From the NCBI RefSeq assembly GCF_004339565.1, contig NZ_SMFZ01000001.1, positions 558,001 to 622,000 of the forward strand: 64,000 nucleotides of DNA, read 5' to 3'. Position numbers and translations under genes: made by a program. Origin of the DNA: Pseudonocardia endophytica. GTDB lineage: Bacteria > Actinomycetota > Actinomycetes > Mycobacteriales > Pseudonocardiaceae. The notes below the pieces were generated by a model. That model was given only the letters and a program-made list of their open reading frames with translations, was not told the DNA's origin and ran no database searches. Below are positions 17,803-27,570 of the stretch, piece by piece (position 1 is the first letter of the stretch; the number at the start of each line of letters is the position of its first letter).

Positions 17803-19251
17803 TCACTTCTTGCGCGGACGCTTCTCCCGGACCCGCACCGACAGCCGGATCGGGGAGCCGGCGAACCCGAACTCCTCGCGCAACCGCCGCTCCACGAACC
17901 GGCGGTAGCCCGCCTCCAGGAACCCGGAGGTGAACAGCACGAACGTCGGCGGACGCGTCTGCGCCTGGGTCGCGAAGAGGATCTTCGGCTGCTTGCCGCC
18001 GCGGACCGGCGGCGGGGTCGCGGCGACCAGGTCGGACAGCCAGCCGTTGAGCCTGCCGGTCGGGATCCGGGTGTCCCAGGACTCCAGCGCGCGGCGCATC
18101 GCCGGGGCGACCCGCCGGGTCGCACGTCCGGTCAGGGCGGAGACGTTCACGCGCTCGGCCCATCGGACGCTCTGCAGCTCGCCGCGGTCCAGCTCGCGCT
18201 CGAGCTCGTGGCGACGGTCCTCGTCGACCAGGTCCCACTTGTTGAACAGGATCACCAGTGCCCGGCCGGACTCGACGATCTGGTTGATCACCCGCTGGTC
18301 CTGCTCGGTGATCGGCTCGCTCGCGTCGATCAGCATCAGCGCGACCTCGGCGGCGTCGATCGCCGACGACGTCCGCAGGCTGGCGTAGTACTCGGTGCCG
18401 CTGGCCGTCCGTACCCGGCGGCGCAGGCCTGCCGTGTCGACGAAGCGCCACACGTCGCCGTCGAGCTCGACGAGCGAGTCGACCGGGTCGACGGTCGTGC
18501 CGGCCACCTCGTGCACGACCGACCGGGTCTCCCCGGACAGCTTGTTGATCAGGCTGGACTTGCCGACGTTCGGCTTCCCGACGAGCGCGACGCGCCGCGG
18601 GCCGGACCCGCCCGCGCCGAACGTGTCCCGCGGCGTCTCCGGCAGCACGTCCAGGATCGCGTCCAGCAGGTCGCCGGAGCCGCGGCCGTGCAGACCGCTG
18701 ACCGGGTGCGGCTCACCGAGCCCGAGACGCCACAGCTCGGTCGTGTCCGAGTTCAGCCGGTCGTCGTCGACCTTCGTCGCGGCCAGCAGGACCGGCACGT
18801 CGGAGCGGCGCAGGACGCGCGCGACGGCCTGGTCGGTCGCGGTGGCACCGACCGAGGCGTCCACGACGAGCATCACGGCGTCCGCCGTACGCATCGCCGT
18901 CTCGGCCTGCTGCGCGACGACGGCCTGCAGCCCGTTCGCGTCCGGCTCCCAGCCCCCGGTGTCCATCAGCTTGAACCGGCGGCCGTTCCACAGCCCGTCG
19001 TAGACGACGCGGTCCCTGGTCACGCCCGGCACGTCCTGCACGACCGCCTCACGGCGCCCGAGCATGCGGTTGACCAGCGTCGACTTGCCGACGTTCGGCC
19101 GGCCGACGACGGCCAGCACGGGCGTCGCGACGACCTGGTCCGGATCCAGCCCGGCGATCGCGCGGCCTTCGTCGTCGGTCGCGACGAACTCGGTCGGGTC
19201 GAGCCCGAGCCGATCCATCTCGGCCCGGTCGGAGAACTCTGTGCTACTCAC
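17803..19251 (-). CDS. der: Ribosome assembly GTPase Der (EngA)
   Basis: An essential GTPase with two tandem G domains that helps 50S subunit assembly. The first domain has [13 protein letters not shown] and the switch/G3 DTGGWE; the second has [13 protein letters not shown] and [10 protein letters not shown], with NKWD as its G4 specificity motif. A KH-like domain closes the protein ([13 protein letters not shown]), ending in basic KRPRKK. Length 482 aa fits the family including a short actinobacterial N-terminal extension. The GTG start overlaps the plsC stop (GTGA), placing it in one unit with plsC and cmk, the same order as in other actinobacteria. Confidence 0.96.
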   Translation of the reverse strand: MSSTEFSDRAEMDRLGLDPTEFVATDDEGRAIAGLDPDQVVATPVLAVVGRPNVGKSTLVNRMLGRREAVVQDVPGVTRDRVVYDGLWNGRRFKLMDTGGWEPDANGLQAVVAQQAETAMRTADAVMLVVDASVGATATDQAVARVLRRSDVPVLLAATKVDDDRLNSDTTELWRLGLGEPHPVSGLHGRGSGDLLDAILDVLPETPRDTFGAGGSGPRRVALVGKPNVGKSSLINKLSGETRSVVHEVAGTTVDPVDSLVELDGDVWRFVDTAGLRRRVRTASGTEYYASLRTSSAIDAAEVALMLIDASEPITEQDQRVINQIVESGRALVILFNKWDLVDEDRRHELERELDRGELQSVRWAERVNVSALTGRATRRVAPAMRRALESWDTRIPTGRLNGWLSDLVAATPPPVRGGKQPKILFATQAQTRPPTFVLFTSGFLEAGYRRFVERRLREEFGFAGSPIRLSVRVREKRPRKK

Positions 19252-19898
19252 TGTCCACTCACTCTGATCTCGTCGACGTCGGCCACCAGTGTGACCAGCG
19301 CCGTCCGGATGCCTTCGGTCGCCTCCGCCAGCTCCGCCCGTCCGCGCCCGGTCGGCGTCGGCAGCGGATCACCGACCAGTACGTCCACCCGCGGGCGGAG
19401 GCGCCGTTTCCCGCCCGACGGGCGCGCCGTCCCCCGGCACGCGACCGGCAGCAGCGGCGCCTGCGCCTGCCGGGCCAGCCACGCCGCGCCATGGCGGGCC
19501 GCCGCGACCTCACCCGTGCCCCGCGTCCCCTCCGGGAACACGACGACCATCCCGTTGCCGCGCAGCACGTCCAGCGCCGCCATGAGGGGCCGCCGGTCGA
19601 CCGTGCCCCGTCGCACGGCCAGCTGGCCCATCCGCGGCAGCACGTACCCGAGCGGGCCGCGGAACATCTCGTCCTTCACCAGGAACACCGCGCGGCGCCC
19701 CAGTAGTCCGTAGAGCAGCGGACCGTCGACGAACGCCGAGTGGTTCGCGACGACCACCACCGGCCCGGTCCGCGGCACCCGCTCGCGCCGGTGCACCCGC
19801 AGCCGGAAGAACGGCACGAAGCACCAGGTCCCGATCCACCGGGCCAGGTCGTTCAGCCAGCCCCACGCGCCCTCGGGCAGGCCCGGCGACGACCTCAC
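19248..19898 (-). CDS. 1-acyl-sn-glycerol-3-phosphate acyltransferase (PlsC-like)
   Basis: A 216-aa membrane-associated acyltransferase of phospholipid synthesis, adding an acyl chain to lysophosphatidic acid. The catalytic block NHSAFVDG (NHx4D) and the FPEGTRG motif that binds the glycerol phosphate are present, as is VFLVKDEMF between them. I chose GTG 19898 because GAGGAGG lies just upstream; the frame continues further but with shadow-like composition. It lies between cmk and der, the standard actinobacterial order. Confidence 0.9.
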   Translation of the reverse strand: MRSSPGLPEGAWGWLNDLARWIGTWCFVPFFRLRVHRRERVPRTGPVVVVANHSAFVDGPLLYGLLGRRAVFLVKDEMFRGPLGYVLPRMGQLAVRRGTVDRRPLMAALDVLRGNGMVVVFPEGTRGTGEVAAARHGAAWLARQAQAPLLPVACRGTARPSGGKRRLRPRVDVLVGDPLPTPTGRGRAELAEATEGIRTALVTLVADVDEIRVSGQ

Positions 19899-19971
19899 GC
19901 ACCCTCCTCGCCGGCGCTCGTCGGCCGCGTTCGGAGACCTGCGGTGCCGGATGGTGAGCTCGCAGGCTCGC

Positions 19972-20670
19972 TCACGAGTCGAGCCCCCGCTCCGCGACGA
20001 GCGCCCGCAGCCGGTCCAGCACGGCGTCCGCGGACAGGTCGTCGGTGTCCAGCACCAGCGCGTCCGCCGCCGCGTACAGCGGGGAGATCCGGCGCGAGGA
20101 GTCCAGACGGTCGCGGCGCTCGACGTCGGCGAGCGTGACGTGCAGGTTCGACGTCCTCCCCGCCCTCGCGTCCTGACGACCGCGGCGCGCGGCACGTACC
20201 GCGGGCGACGCCGTCAGGTAGACCTTCAGCGGCGCGTCCGGCACGACCACGGTGCCGATGTCGCGTCCCTCGACGACGATCCCGCCGCCGTCGCGCACGG
20301 CCTCCTCGATCAGGGCGTGCTGGCGGGCGACCATCGTGTTGCGCACCTCCGGCAGCGCGGACACGGCGCTGACCAGCGCGGTCACCTCCGGCCCCCGGAT
20401 CTCGGCGCTGATGTCCTCGCCGTCCAGCGTGATCGTCGGGGCCGACGGGTCGGTGCCGGACTCCTGGACGCCGTGCGTCGCGGCCGAGGCGACCTCGTCG
20501 GACGGTGCGTCCGCGTCCAGCCCGGCGCGCAGCACGGCGAGCGTCGCTGCCCGGTACATCGCGCCGGTGTCCAGATAGGCCGCGCCGCAGGACGACGCGA
20601 GCCGCCGGGACACCGTCGACTTCCCCGTACCGGACGGTCCGTCCATCGCGACGACGCCCCGCAAGGCCAC
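19972..20670 (-). CDS. cmk: Cytidylate kinase
   Basis: Phosphorylates CMP and dCMP with ATP. The P-loop GPSGTGKSTVSRRLA is at the N-terminus, followed by YLDTGAMYRA (nucleotide-binding), GRDIGTVV, and the lid region RRGRQDAR. The product is 232 aa from GTG 20670, the usual length; an ATG at 20721 would add 17 residues. It is followed after 73 bases by plsC and der. Confidence 0.94.
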   Translation of the reverse strand: MALRGVVAMDGPSGTGKSTVSRRLASSCGAAYLDTGAMYRAATLAVLRAGLDADAPSDEVASAATHGVQESGTDPSAPTITLDGEDISAEIRGPEVTALVSAVSALPEVRNTMVARQHALIEEAVRDGGGIVVEGRDIGTVVVPDAPLKVYLTASPAVRAARRGRQDARAGRTSNLHVTLADVERRDRLDSSRRISPLYAAADALVLDTDDLSADAVLDRLRALVAERGLDS

Positions 20671-20786
20671 CTCGTACCACCCTTCCGGCCCACCGACCGT
20701 CGTCCGAACTCCGCCGGACATTGTGGCCGGTCGGCCTCCGGTACCCGGCAGCCGGGGTCGGGCTCGCGCGGGCCGTCCGACCCGCT

Positions 20787-21152
20787 TCAACGAGGCAGGT
20801 CGGACCGCAGCGCCGCCGCGCCGTGCAGGTAGACGTGCCGCATCTCGCTGCGCGGCTTCGGGGTGTCCACGTGCGCCAGCAGGCGCAGCACCCGCGGCAT
20901 CGCTCCCGGCACGGCCATCTCGACCGAGCACATCAGTGGCACGTCGGTCAGCCCGACCATCTGCCGGGCGGCGTAGGCGGGGAACTCCGCCGTGACGTCC
21001 GGGGTGGCCGTGAACCACACCGAGATGATGTCCTCGGAGGTCAGGGCGTTGCGCTCCAGCACGGCCCAGACCAGCTCCGCGGACTTGTCCAGGATCTCCT
21101 GACGCTCGTCGACGTCGACCTGGGTCGCACCCCGCAGCGCGCGGACCGCCAT
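20787..21152 (-). CDS. aroH: Chorismate mutase, AroH type
   Basis: A 121-aa trimeric AroH-class enzyme converting chorismate to prephenate for Phe/Tyr synthesis. Conserved active-site pieces are present: RGATQVDVDERQEIL near the N-terminus, ISVWFTATPDVTAEFPA, and PLMCSVEMAVPGAMPRVLR. The ATG shares one base with the rluB stop (TGATG), so it is coupled to rluB. The sequence VYLHGAA near the end is also typical of the family. Confidence 0.93.
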   Translation of the reverse strand: MAVRALRGATQVDVDERQEILDKSAELVWAVLERNALTSEDIISVWFTATPDVTAEFPAYAARQMVGLTDVPLMCSVEMAVPGAMPRVLRLLAHVDTPKPRSEMRHVYLHGAAALRSDLPR

Positions 21153-21910
21153 CAGAGACCCACCGCCTTGTACAACGAGCCGACCTCGGTCGTGTTCAGC
21201 GGGCGCAGCTTGCCCGGTTTCTGGTTGCCGAGACGTACCTCGCCCACGGCCGTGCGGGTCAGCCGCTGCACCGGGTGCCCGACGGAGTCGAGCAGGCGGC
21301 GCACGACGTGCTTGCGGCCCTCGTGCAGCACCAGCTCGACGATCGAGCGGCCCGGCAGCGAGTCGACGAGCTTGAACGAGTGCACGACGACGGCGCCGTC
21401 GTCCAGGTCGACGCCGGCCCGCAGCCGCTTGCCGACGTCGCGGGCCGGCATGCCCATCACCTCGGCGAGGTAGGTCTTCGGCACCTCGAACGACGGGTGC
21501 ATCAGGCGGTGCCCGAGCTCGCCGTCGTTCGTGAGCAGCAGCAGGCCCTCGGTGTCCGCGTCCAGGCGTCCGACGTGGAACAGTCGCCCGGCCTGGTCCA
21601 TCAGGTCGAACTTGTCGGCCAGCAGGTCACCGACGCACGGGCGGCCGCGGTCGTCGGCCATCGTGGACAGCATGCCGCGCGGTTTGTTCAGGGACAGGTA
21701 GACCTGGTCCTCGCGCAGCGCGATCCGCGCGCCGTCGACGTGCACGACGGCCGTCGCCGGATCCACCCGGCGGCCCATCTCGCGCACGGTCTCGCCGTCC
21801 ACGTCGACCCGGCCGGCCGCGATCAGCTCCTCCGCGGCGCGCCGGGACGCCACGCCCGCCTGCGCGAGCACCTTCTGCAGGCGGATGCCCTCTCGGGCGT
21901 TGTCACTCAT
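21152..21910 (-). CDS. rluB: 23S rRNA pseudouridine synthase RluB-like
   Basis: A 252-aa RsuA/RluB-family enzyme that isomerises uridine in large-subunit rRNA. An N-terminal S4 RNA-binding domain (RLQKVLAQAGVASRRAAE) is followed by the catalytic domain with GRLDADTEGLLLLTNDG, whose Asp is the nucleophile, and HEGRKHVVRRL. The gene lies nine bases after scpB, as in M. tuberculosis (Rv1711). Confidence 0.93.
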   Translation of the reverse strand: MSDNAREGIRLQKVLAQAGVASRRAAEELIAAGRVDVDGETVREMGRRVDPATAVVHVDGARIALREDQVYLSLNKPRGMLSTMADDRGRPCVGDLLADKFDLMDQAGRLFHVGRLDADTEGLLLLTNDGELGHRLMHPSFEVPKTYLAEVMGMPARDVGKRLRAGVDLDDGAVVVHSFKLVDSLPGRSIVELVLHEGRKHVVRRLLDSVGHPVQRLTRTAVGEVRLGNQKPGKLRPLNTTEVGSLYKAVGL

Positions 21911-21919
21911 TCGCTTGTC

Positions 21920-22858
21920 CTACACGTCGTCGATCGCATCGATGTCGGGCAGCAGTGGCGCCAGCGGCGGCAGCTCCTGCACCGACGAGAGCCCGAGCCG
22001 TTCCAGGAACAGCTCGGTCGTCCGGAACAGTGTCCCCTGTGTCTGTTCCTCGACGCCCGCCTCCTCCACGAGCCCGCGGGTGAGCAGGGTACGCAGCACG
22101 CCGTCGCAGTTCACACCGCGTACGGCGGACACGCGCGCACGGGTCACCGGCTGCCGGTACGCGACGACGGCGAGCGTCTCCAGCGCCGCCCGCGTCAGCC
22201 GGGCACGCTGGCCGTCGAGCAGCATCCGTTCGACGTAGGGGGCGTAGCGGTCGCGCGTGTAGAAGCGCCAGCCCTCCCCCGCGCGTCGCAGGTCGATGCC
22301 GCGGCCGTCGGCGGTGTAGTCGGCGGACATCCGGTTCAGGACCGTCCGCACGCGTCCGGCGTCCTGCCCGAGCGCGGACGCCAGCGACGCCTCGTCCACC
22401 GGCGCGTCGACGACCAGCAGCAACGCCTCCAGTGCCGACTCCAGCGCCGCGTCGTCGGCGAGGTCCTCGCCGACCTGCTCCTCGATCGGCTCCTCGGCCG
22501 GACCGTCCTCCTCCGCGATGGGCCGGCCCGGCGTCGCGTACTCCGGCTCGGGGTAGTCCCAGCCCTGGTCCGGGGCGTCCTCGCAGGGCTCGTCGGCACC
22601 TCGCAGGGCCTGCTCGGGCTGCGAGGACGGCACATCCTCTGCGACGTCCGCGGCGCCGGGTACGGGGGGTCGGTCCGGCTCGGCGCCGGTGGGCTGCGGC
22701 GGGTCGTCCACCGCGGCGCGCGGGGCGGCCTCGCCGGTCGGCTCCGGGGCGGCGGGAGGGGCCGGCGCGTGCACGGCGTGCGGGCTGCGCGGCACCGTCC
22801 GGCCGATCAGGCGCTCGAGATCGGCCTCCGGGTCGTCGCTGCCCGGCGTGTCACTCAT
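21920..22858 (-). CDS. scpB: Segregation and condensation protein B
   Basis: Partner of ScpA and SMC in chromosome compaction. The core domain (ESALEALLLVVDAPV, VAYRQPVTRARVSAVRGVN, LFRTTELFLERLGL) is a double winged helix and matches ScpB. The first ~130 residues are an acidic, Pro-rich extension not found in short ScpB proteins, probably disordered. The product is 312 aa from ATG 22858, which overlaps the scpA stop by eight bases. Confidence 0.93.
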   Translation of the reverse strand: MSDTPGSDDPEADLERLIGRTVPRSPHAVHAPAPPAAPEPTGEAAPRAAVDDPPQPTGAEPDRPPVPGAADVAEDVPSSQPEQALRGADEPCEDAPDQGWDYPEPEYATPGRPIAEEDGPAEEPIEEQVGEDLADDAALESALEALLLVVDAPVDEASLASALGQDAGRVRTVLNRMSADYTADGRGIDLRRAGEGWRFYTRDRYAPYVERMLLDGQRARLTRAALETLAVVAYRQPVTRARVSAVRGVNCDGVLRTLLTRGLVEEAGVEEQTQGTLFRTTELFLERLGLSSVQELPPLAPLLPDIDAIDDV

Positions 22859-23696
22859 CGGCCGCCATCTCCGCGACCGGGTCGTCGGCACGATCAGCGG
22901 TCCAGGTCACGGTGAGCTCGCCGAACACCTCGGGCTGCTCCAGCATCACCGAGCGCTCGCGGTAGAGCTCCAGCAGCGCCAGGAAGCGCGCCACCACCTC
23001 CAGGGGGGCCACGCAATCGGCGGTGAGCGTCGCGAAGTTCGCCACCCGCATCTCGGCGAGCCGCTCACGCAGCAGCTGCGCGTGCGCGGGCACGGACACC
23101 TCGTGGCTGTGCAGGTGGTCGAGCCCGACCTCGTCCGGCGGCTTCGGCCGGAACACCGTGGCGGCCAGCTCGGCGAACGCCTGCGCGTCCATCCCGAGCA
23201 GGACCTCCGGCAGCAGCTCCGCGTACCGCTCCTCCAGCGCGACCGAGCGCGGGAAGCGCCGCATCGCGCCGGCCTCCAGCTCGACGAACAGCGCCGCCGC
23301 CTCCTTGTAGGCGCGGTACTGCAGCAGTCGGGCGAACAGGAGGTCCCTGGCCTCGAGCAGGGCCAGGTCCTCCTCGTCGTCGACCTCGGCGCCGGGCACC
23401 AGGCGGGCGGCCTTGAGGTCGAGCAGGGTCGCCGCGACGACGAGGAACTCGGTGGTCTCGTCCAGATCGGCGTCGTCACCGAGATCGGTGAGGTGCGCGA
23501 TGAAGTCGTCGGTGACCTTGTGCAACGCCATCTCGGTGACGTCGAGCTCGTGCTTGCCGATCAGCTGCAGGAGCAGGTCGAACGGACCCTCGAAGTTGTG
23601 CAGGCGGACGGTGAACCGCCGGGTGCCCGGGGAGGCGATGTCGCCGTCGTCGAGCCCCTCGGGACCCGCGCCGGGACCGTCGGCGAGCAGCGTCAC
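22851..23696 (-). CDS. scpA: Segregation and condensation protein A
   Basis: A 281-aa kleisin bridging SMC heads. Typical features: VRLHNFEGPFDLLLQLI at the N-terminus (SMC neck-binding), EFLVVAATLLDLKAARLVP, and a C-terminal winged helix region starting VARFLALLELYRER. The GTG start overlaps the parA stop in GTGA. ParA, ScpA and ScpB are therefore translated as one coupled unit. Confidence 0.94.
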   Translation of the reverse strand: MTLLADGPGAGPEGLDDGDIASPGTRRFTVRLHNFEGPFDLLLQLIGKHELDVTEMALHKVTDDFIAHLTDLGDDADLDETTEFLVVAATLLDLKAARLVPGAEVDDEEDLALLEARDLLFARLLQYRAYKEAAALFVELEAGAMRRFPRSVALEERYAELLPEVLLGMDAQAFAELAATVFRPKPPDEVGLDHLHSHEVSVPAHAQLLRERLAEMRVANFATLTADCVAPLEVVARFLALLELYRERSVMLEQPEVFGELTVTWTADRADDPVAEMAADE

Positions 23697-24607
23697 CGGG
23701 CGAGGACCTCGCGGGCCAGCATCCGGTACGCGTCGGCGCCACCGGACGTCGGCGCCCATGTCGTGATCGGCTCGCCGGCGACCGTCGTCTCCGGGAACTT
23801 GATCGTGCGGTTGATGACCGACTCGAACACGAGGTCGCCGAACGCCTCGACGACGCGGTCGTGCACCTCGCGGGTGTGCAGCGTCCGCTGGTCGAACATC
23901 GTGGCCAGGATGCCGAGCATCTGCAGGTCCGGGTTCAGCCGGTCCTTGACCTTGTCGATCGTGTCCATCAGCAGCGCCACCCCGCGCAGGCTGAAGAACT
24001 CGCAGGCCAGCGGGATCAGCACGGCGTCGGCGCAGGCCAGGGCATTGATCGTGAGCAGGCCGAGCGACGGCTGGCAGTCGATCAGGATCACGTCGTAGTC
24101 GGAGAGGCTGCGCTTGAGCGCCCGGCCGAGCGCCTGCTCGCGCCCGACCTCCGTGACGAGCTGGACCTCGGCCGCCGACAGGTCGATGTTCGACGGCAGC
24201 AGGTCCATGTTCTCGACGCCGCTGGGCCGGATGACCTCGTCGGGCTCGACGCCCTTCTCCATCAGGAGGTTGTAGATCGTCGACTCGAGCTGGTGCGGCT
24301 GGACGCCGAGCCCGACGGACAGCGCGCCCTGCGGGTCGAAGTCGACGAGCAGCACCTTGCGCCCGTACTCGGCGAGCGCGGCGCCCAGGTTGATCGTCGA
24401 GGTGGTCTTGCCCACCCCGCCCTTCTGGTTCGCCACGGCGATCACCCGCGCGGGGCCGTGGCTGGTCAGCGGGGCGGGCTCGGGGGCGCTCAACCGATGT
24501 CTTCCTCTCCCGGGCTGATTCGGACCGGCTCCGTCGGTCGGTCCGGCGGTGTCGGTCGCGACATCGCTGTCCGGTCGCTCCTGCGGGGCGGGAGGCGTCG
24601 GCTCCAT
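23693..24607 (-). CDS. ParA/Soj-family ATPase
   Basis: A 304-aa Walker-type ATPase related to chromosome partitioning ParA. The deviant Walker A motif NQKGGVGKTTSTINLG, VLLVDFDPQGALS, and VILIDCQPSLGLLTINAL are present. The ~45-residue N-terminal tail is Pro-rich. It corresponds by position to Rv1708, a second ParA copy distinct from the oriC-linked one; there is no parB here. Its association with scpAB suggests a role in chromosome organisation. ATG 24607 is preceded by GGAG. Confidence 0.9.
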   Translation of the reverse strand: MEPTPPAPQERPDSDVATDTAGPTDGAGPNQPGRGRHRLSAPEPAPLTSHGPARVIAVANQKGGVGKTTSTINLGAALAEYGRKVLLVDFDPQGALSVGLGVQPHQLESTIYNLLMEKGVEPDEVIRPSGVENMDLLPSNIDLSAAEVQLVTEVGREQALGRALKRSLSDYDVILIDCQPSLGLLTINALACADAVLIPLACEFFSLRGVALLMDTIDKVKDRLNPDLQMLGILATMFDQRTLHTREVHDRVVEAFGDLVFESVINRTIKFPETTVAGEPITTWAPTSGGADAYRMLAREVLAR

Positions 24608-24763
24608 ACGGGTCTCCGGTCTCCTGGTGGGGTGCCGTACCGGGTGTCGATCCCACTCTGCAATGTAGGAAACCGGCCCCTCACCGCGGGGCGCGACTCG
24701 CCGTGCAGGTCGCAAACAGTTCGAACACGGTACTCCGGACGCCCTACCGGACCTGTCGCCGGG

Positions 24764-25477
24764 TCAGCCGGGGATCACCGAGACGTTCCCGGCCGAGCTC
24801 CGCGCCGAGATCCGGTGGTCGGCGCCCGGCGTGTCCGGAACCTCGACCCGGACGTTCCCGACCGTCGACCCGGTGTCCACCTCGTAGACCGGCCCGGTCG
24901 GCACCCGCACGGTGACGTTGCCCGCCGACGACTGCGCGTCGACCGTGGGCGGCGCCGCGGCGAACGAGAGATCGACGTTGCCCGCGGGCGTCGTCGCCTT
25001 CACCGGCGCCGCGCCGAGGTTCACGCCGCCGACGTTGCCCGCCCCGCTGGACAGCTCCTGCTCCCCGGTCAGGCCGGTGACGGCGACGTTGCCCGCGCCG
25101 AGGTCGGCCTTCACGGCGGTCGCGGCCGGGACGGTGATCACGAGCTCGACGTTGCAGTCGTCGGAGCCGTCCGGGCAGTCCGCGACGACGTGCAGGGTGT
25201 CACCGCGCACCTCCTGGGTGAGCGTCGGCTTCACGTCCCCGCTCCACTCGAGGACCCGGTCGACGCGCGACGAGCCGTCCGCACCGGGGCGGACCTGGAT
25301 CGTGCCCGACCGGGACTCGACCTCGACGCGCTTCACGGCAGCGACGTCGTCGCCACCGCGTTCGGACTGGTCGGGGCTGCCCGGCACCAGCGAGACGCTG
25401 CCGCATCCGGCGAGCAGGAGACCCGCCGCGGCGAGCGTCGCGACGGTGGCCGGGAGACGGGTCCTCGGAGCGGTCAT
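24764..25477 (-). CDS. Lipoprotein with DUF4097-type beta-repeat domain
   Basis: A 237-aa secreted lipoprotein. The lipobox is LLLAGC after a hydrophobic leader. The mature part is a beta-helix-like adhesin/DUF4097 repeat: motifs such as GAGNVAVTG, GAGNVGGVN, PAGNVDLSF, SAGNVTVRV, TVGNVRVEV and SAGNVSVIP recur every ~20-25 residues. Two Cys (ADCPDGSDDCN) may form a disulfide. Function is unknown; related proteins sit in the envelope. It is between parA and xerD on the same strand with short gaps. Confidence 0.85.
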   Translation of the reverse strand: MTAPRTRLPATVATLAAAGLLLAGCGSVSLVPGSPDQSERGGDDVAAVKRVEVESRSGTIQVRPGADGSSRVDRVLEWSGDVKPTLTQEVRGDTLHVVADCPDGSDDCNVELVITVPAATAVKADLGAGNVAVTGLTGEQELSSGAGNVGGVNLGAAPVKATTPAGNVDLSFAAAPPTVDAQSSAGNVTVRVPTGPVYEVDTGSTVGNVRVEVPDTPGADHRISARSSAGNVSVIPG

Positions 25478-25544
25478 GGCGGTCACCGTAGGGCGATCGG
25501 CGGGGCGGGCTCCCCCGGGACGACCCGGAGAACTGCCCCTACGC

Positions 25545-26492
25545 TCACCCCCGAGCGCGGGGGTGAGCGGTCGCGTACACCTCACGCAGCGTGTCCACGG
25601 TGACGTGGGTGTAGATCTGCGTCGTGGTCACCGACGCGTGCCCGAGCAGCTCCTGCACGACGCGCACGTCGGCGCCGCCGGCCAGCAGGTGGGTCGCGAA
25701 GCAGTGCCGCAACGTGTGCGGCGAGACCGACGCGGTGAGCCCGGACGCCTCGGCAGCCGCCCGCAGCGCGTGCCAGGCGCTCTGCCGGGACAGTCGTGCG
25801 CCCCGCGCGTTGAGCAGCAGTGCGGCGCTGCCGGCGCCCCGCTCGGCGAGCGCCGGGCGGGCCCGCACGAGGTAGGCGTCGACAGCGGCCAGCGCGGGCC
25901 GCCCGACCGGCACGATCCGCTGCTTGTTTCCCTTGCCGCGCAACAGGACCGTCCGGGATCCGGGGTCCAGGTCGTCGCGGTCGATGCCGACCGCCTCGGA
26001 GATCCGCGCGCCCGTCGAGTACAGGAGCTCCAGCAGCGCGCGGTCGCGCAGCGCCGTCGGCCCGTCGCCGACGCAGCCGGCCAGCAGCTGGTCGACCTGG
26101 TCGACGTCGAGCGTGCGCGGCAGCCGCGCCGGACGCGACGGCGGGCTCACCCCGGCCGACACGTCCGCGCGCACGACGCCCTCCCGCACGGCGAACCGGT
26201 GCAGCCCGCGCACGGCGGCGAGCGCCCGCGCCGTCGAACTCGCGGCCAGGGGCGTCTCGCCACTGCGCAGCGCCGAGACGAACGCCGTCACGTCGCGCTC
26301 CGTCACGTTGCCCAGGTCGTCGATCCCGGCGCCGGCCAGGTGCGCGGTGTAGCGCCCGAGGTCGTTCGTGTACGAGCGCAGCGTGTTCACCGCCCGCCCG
26401 CGTTCGACGGACAGGTGGTCCAGGTAGTCGGTGACGACTTGGGGCACGGAGCTTGCGGAGTTGCCCATTGACGCTGTCGGGGCGGCGGCCAC
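25545..26492 (-). CDS. xerD: Site-specific tyrosine recombinase XerD
   Basis: Acts with XerC at dif to resolve chromosome dimers. Core-binding domain: [20 protein letters not shown]. Catalytic residues visible: Arg in [23 protein letters not shown] (HxxR), [13 protein letters not shown] (His and nucleophilic Tyr). I used GTG 26492 (315 aa), three bases after the upstream gene's stop; ATG 26468 gives 307 aa, closer to the family mean. Position matches Rv1701. Confidence 0.93.
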   Translation of the reverse strand: MAAAPTASMGNSASSVPQVVTDYLDHLSVERGRAVNTLRSYTNDLGRYTAHLAGAGIDDLGNVTERDVTAFVSALRSGETPLAASSTARALAAVRGLHRFAVREGVVRADVSAGVSPPSRPARLPRTLDVDQVDQLLAGCVGDGPTALRDRALLELLYSTGARISEAVGIDRDDLDPGSRTVLLRGKGNKQRIVPVGRPALAAVDAYLVRARPALAERGAGSAALLLNARGARLSRQSAWHALRAAAEASGLTASVSPHTLRHCFATHLLAGGADVRVVQELLGHASVTTTQIYTHVTVDTLREVYATAHPRARG

Positions 26493-26495
26493 GGC

Positions 26496-27485
26496 TCAGC
26501 CCGCCAGAGCCGGGATCACCTCGCGCTCGAACAGCTCGAGGCCGGAGCGGTCGTAGGCCAGCTCGGGGAAGTAGAAGATCGCGTAGGTCATGCCACTGCG
26601 CTGCAGCGCGGACAGGTTCTCGACGATCTGCTCCGGCGTGCCGACGGCCGGCAGCCCGCGGAACGCACCGAGCGCGTTCTCCGCCCGCTCCTCGCCGACG
26701 ATCGGCAGCAACCGGTTCTTCAGGTTTGCCAAGCGCTGCTCGACCTCGGCCTCGTCGCGGCCGATCGCCACGTTGTAGTTGGCCGAACGGGTGATCGCGT
26801 CGAAGTCGGTGCCGACGTCGGCGCAGTGGCCGCGCAGGATCTCGGACTTGTGCGCGAAGCCCTCCGGGGTGCCGTCGAAGTTCGTGTACCGCGCGTACTT
26901 GGCGGCGATCTTCAACGTGACCTTCTCACCGCCGCCCGCGATCCACAGGGGAATGCCGCCGTCCTGGATCGGCGTGGGCGTCACGATCGCGCGGTCGACC
27001 TGGTAGTGCTTGCCGTCCAGCGACACGTGGCCGTCCGCCCAGGCCTGCCGGAAGATCTGCACGCCCTCGTCGAGCATGCCGAGGCGCTCGCCGGGCGGCG
27101 GGAAGCCGTAGCCGTAGGCGCGCCACTCGTTCTCGTACCAGCCGCCGCCGATGCCCATCTCGATGCGGCCCTTGGAGATGATGTCGCAGGTCGCGGCCAC
27201 CTTGGCCAGGTAGACCGGATTCCGGTAGGCCATGCAGGTGCACATCTGGCCGAGCCGGACGCGGCTCGTCGTCGCGGCGTAGGCGGCCATCAGGCTCCAC
27301 GCCTCGTGACAGGCTTCCTCGGTCGGCTTCGGCACGGTGTGGAAGTGGTCGTAGACCCACACCGACTCGAAGGCGCTGTCGTCGGCGTGCTCGACGATGC
27401 CGCGCATGACGTCCCACTGGTCGGCCTTGTCGATGCCGACGAGGTCGAGACGCCATCCCTGGGGTACGAACAGTCCGAAGCGCAT
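26496..27485 (-). CDS. LLM-class (luciferase-like) F420/FMN-dependent oxidoreductase
   Basis: A 329-aa TIM-barrel flavin/F420 enzyme. It opens with MRFGLFVPQGW and has SVWVYDHFHTVP, LMAAYAATTSRVRLGQM, KVAATCDIISKGRIEMGIG and GIPLWIAGGGEK, all standard LLM features, with C-terminal GTPEQIVENLSALQ. The substrate is not deducible. ATG 27485 gives the usual N-terminus. It has been inserted between xerD and the TM2 gene relative to M. tuberculosis order. Confidence 0.88.
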   Translation of the reverse strand: MRFGLFVPQGWRLDLVGIDKADQWDVMRGIVEHADDSAFESVWVYDHFHTVPKPTEEACHEAWSLMAAYAATTSRVRLGQMCTCMAYRNPVYLAKVAATCDIISKGRIEMGIGGGWYENEWRAYGYGFPPPGERLGMLDEGVQIFRQAWADGHVSLDGKHYQVDRAIVTPTPIQDGGIPLWIAGGGEKVTLKIAAKYARYTNFDGTPEGFAHKSEILRGHCADVGTDFDAITRSANYNVAIGRDEAEVEQRLANLKNRLLPIVGEERAENALGAFRGLPAVGTPEQIVENLSALQRSGMTYAIFYFPELAYDRSGLELFEREVIPALAG

Positions 27486-27570
27486 AGCCGCGACCTTATC
27501 CACCGCGACACCACCGCATGTGCGGACGCGCGGTGGCGTCGGCCGGCTTGCGGCGCGATACGGTCACGAC

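Noticed and set aside
16264..19713. An 1,149-residue plus-strand open frame
   Set aside because: Antisense of der and the LAL regulator; composition is typical of a high-GC shadow frame.
23693..24607. The ParA gene as the oriC-linked parA
   Set aside because: There is no parB, gidB or oriC-like DnaA box cluster; neighbours are scpA/scpB, which corresponds to the second ParA locus.
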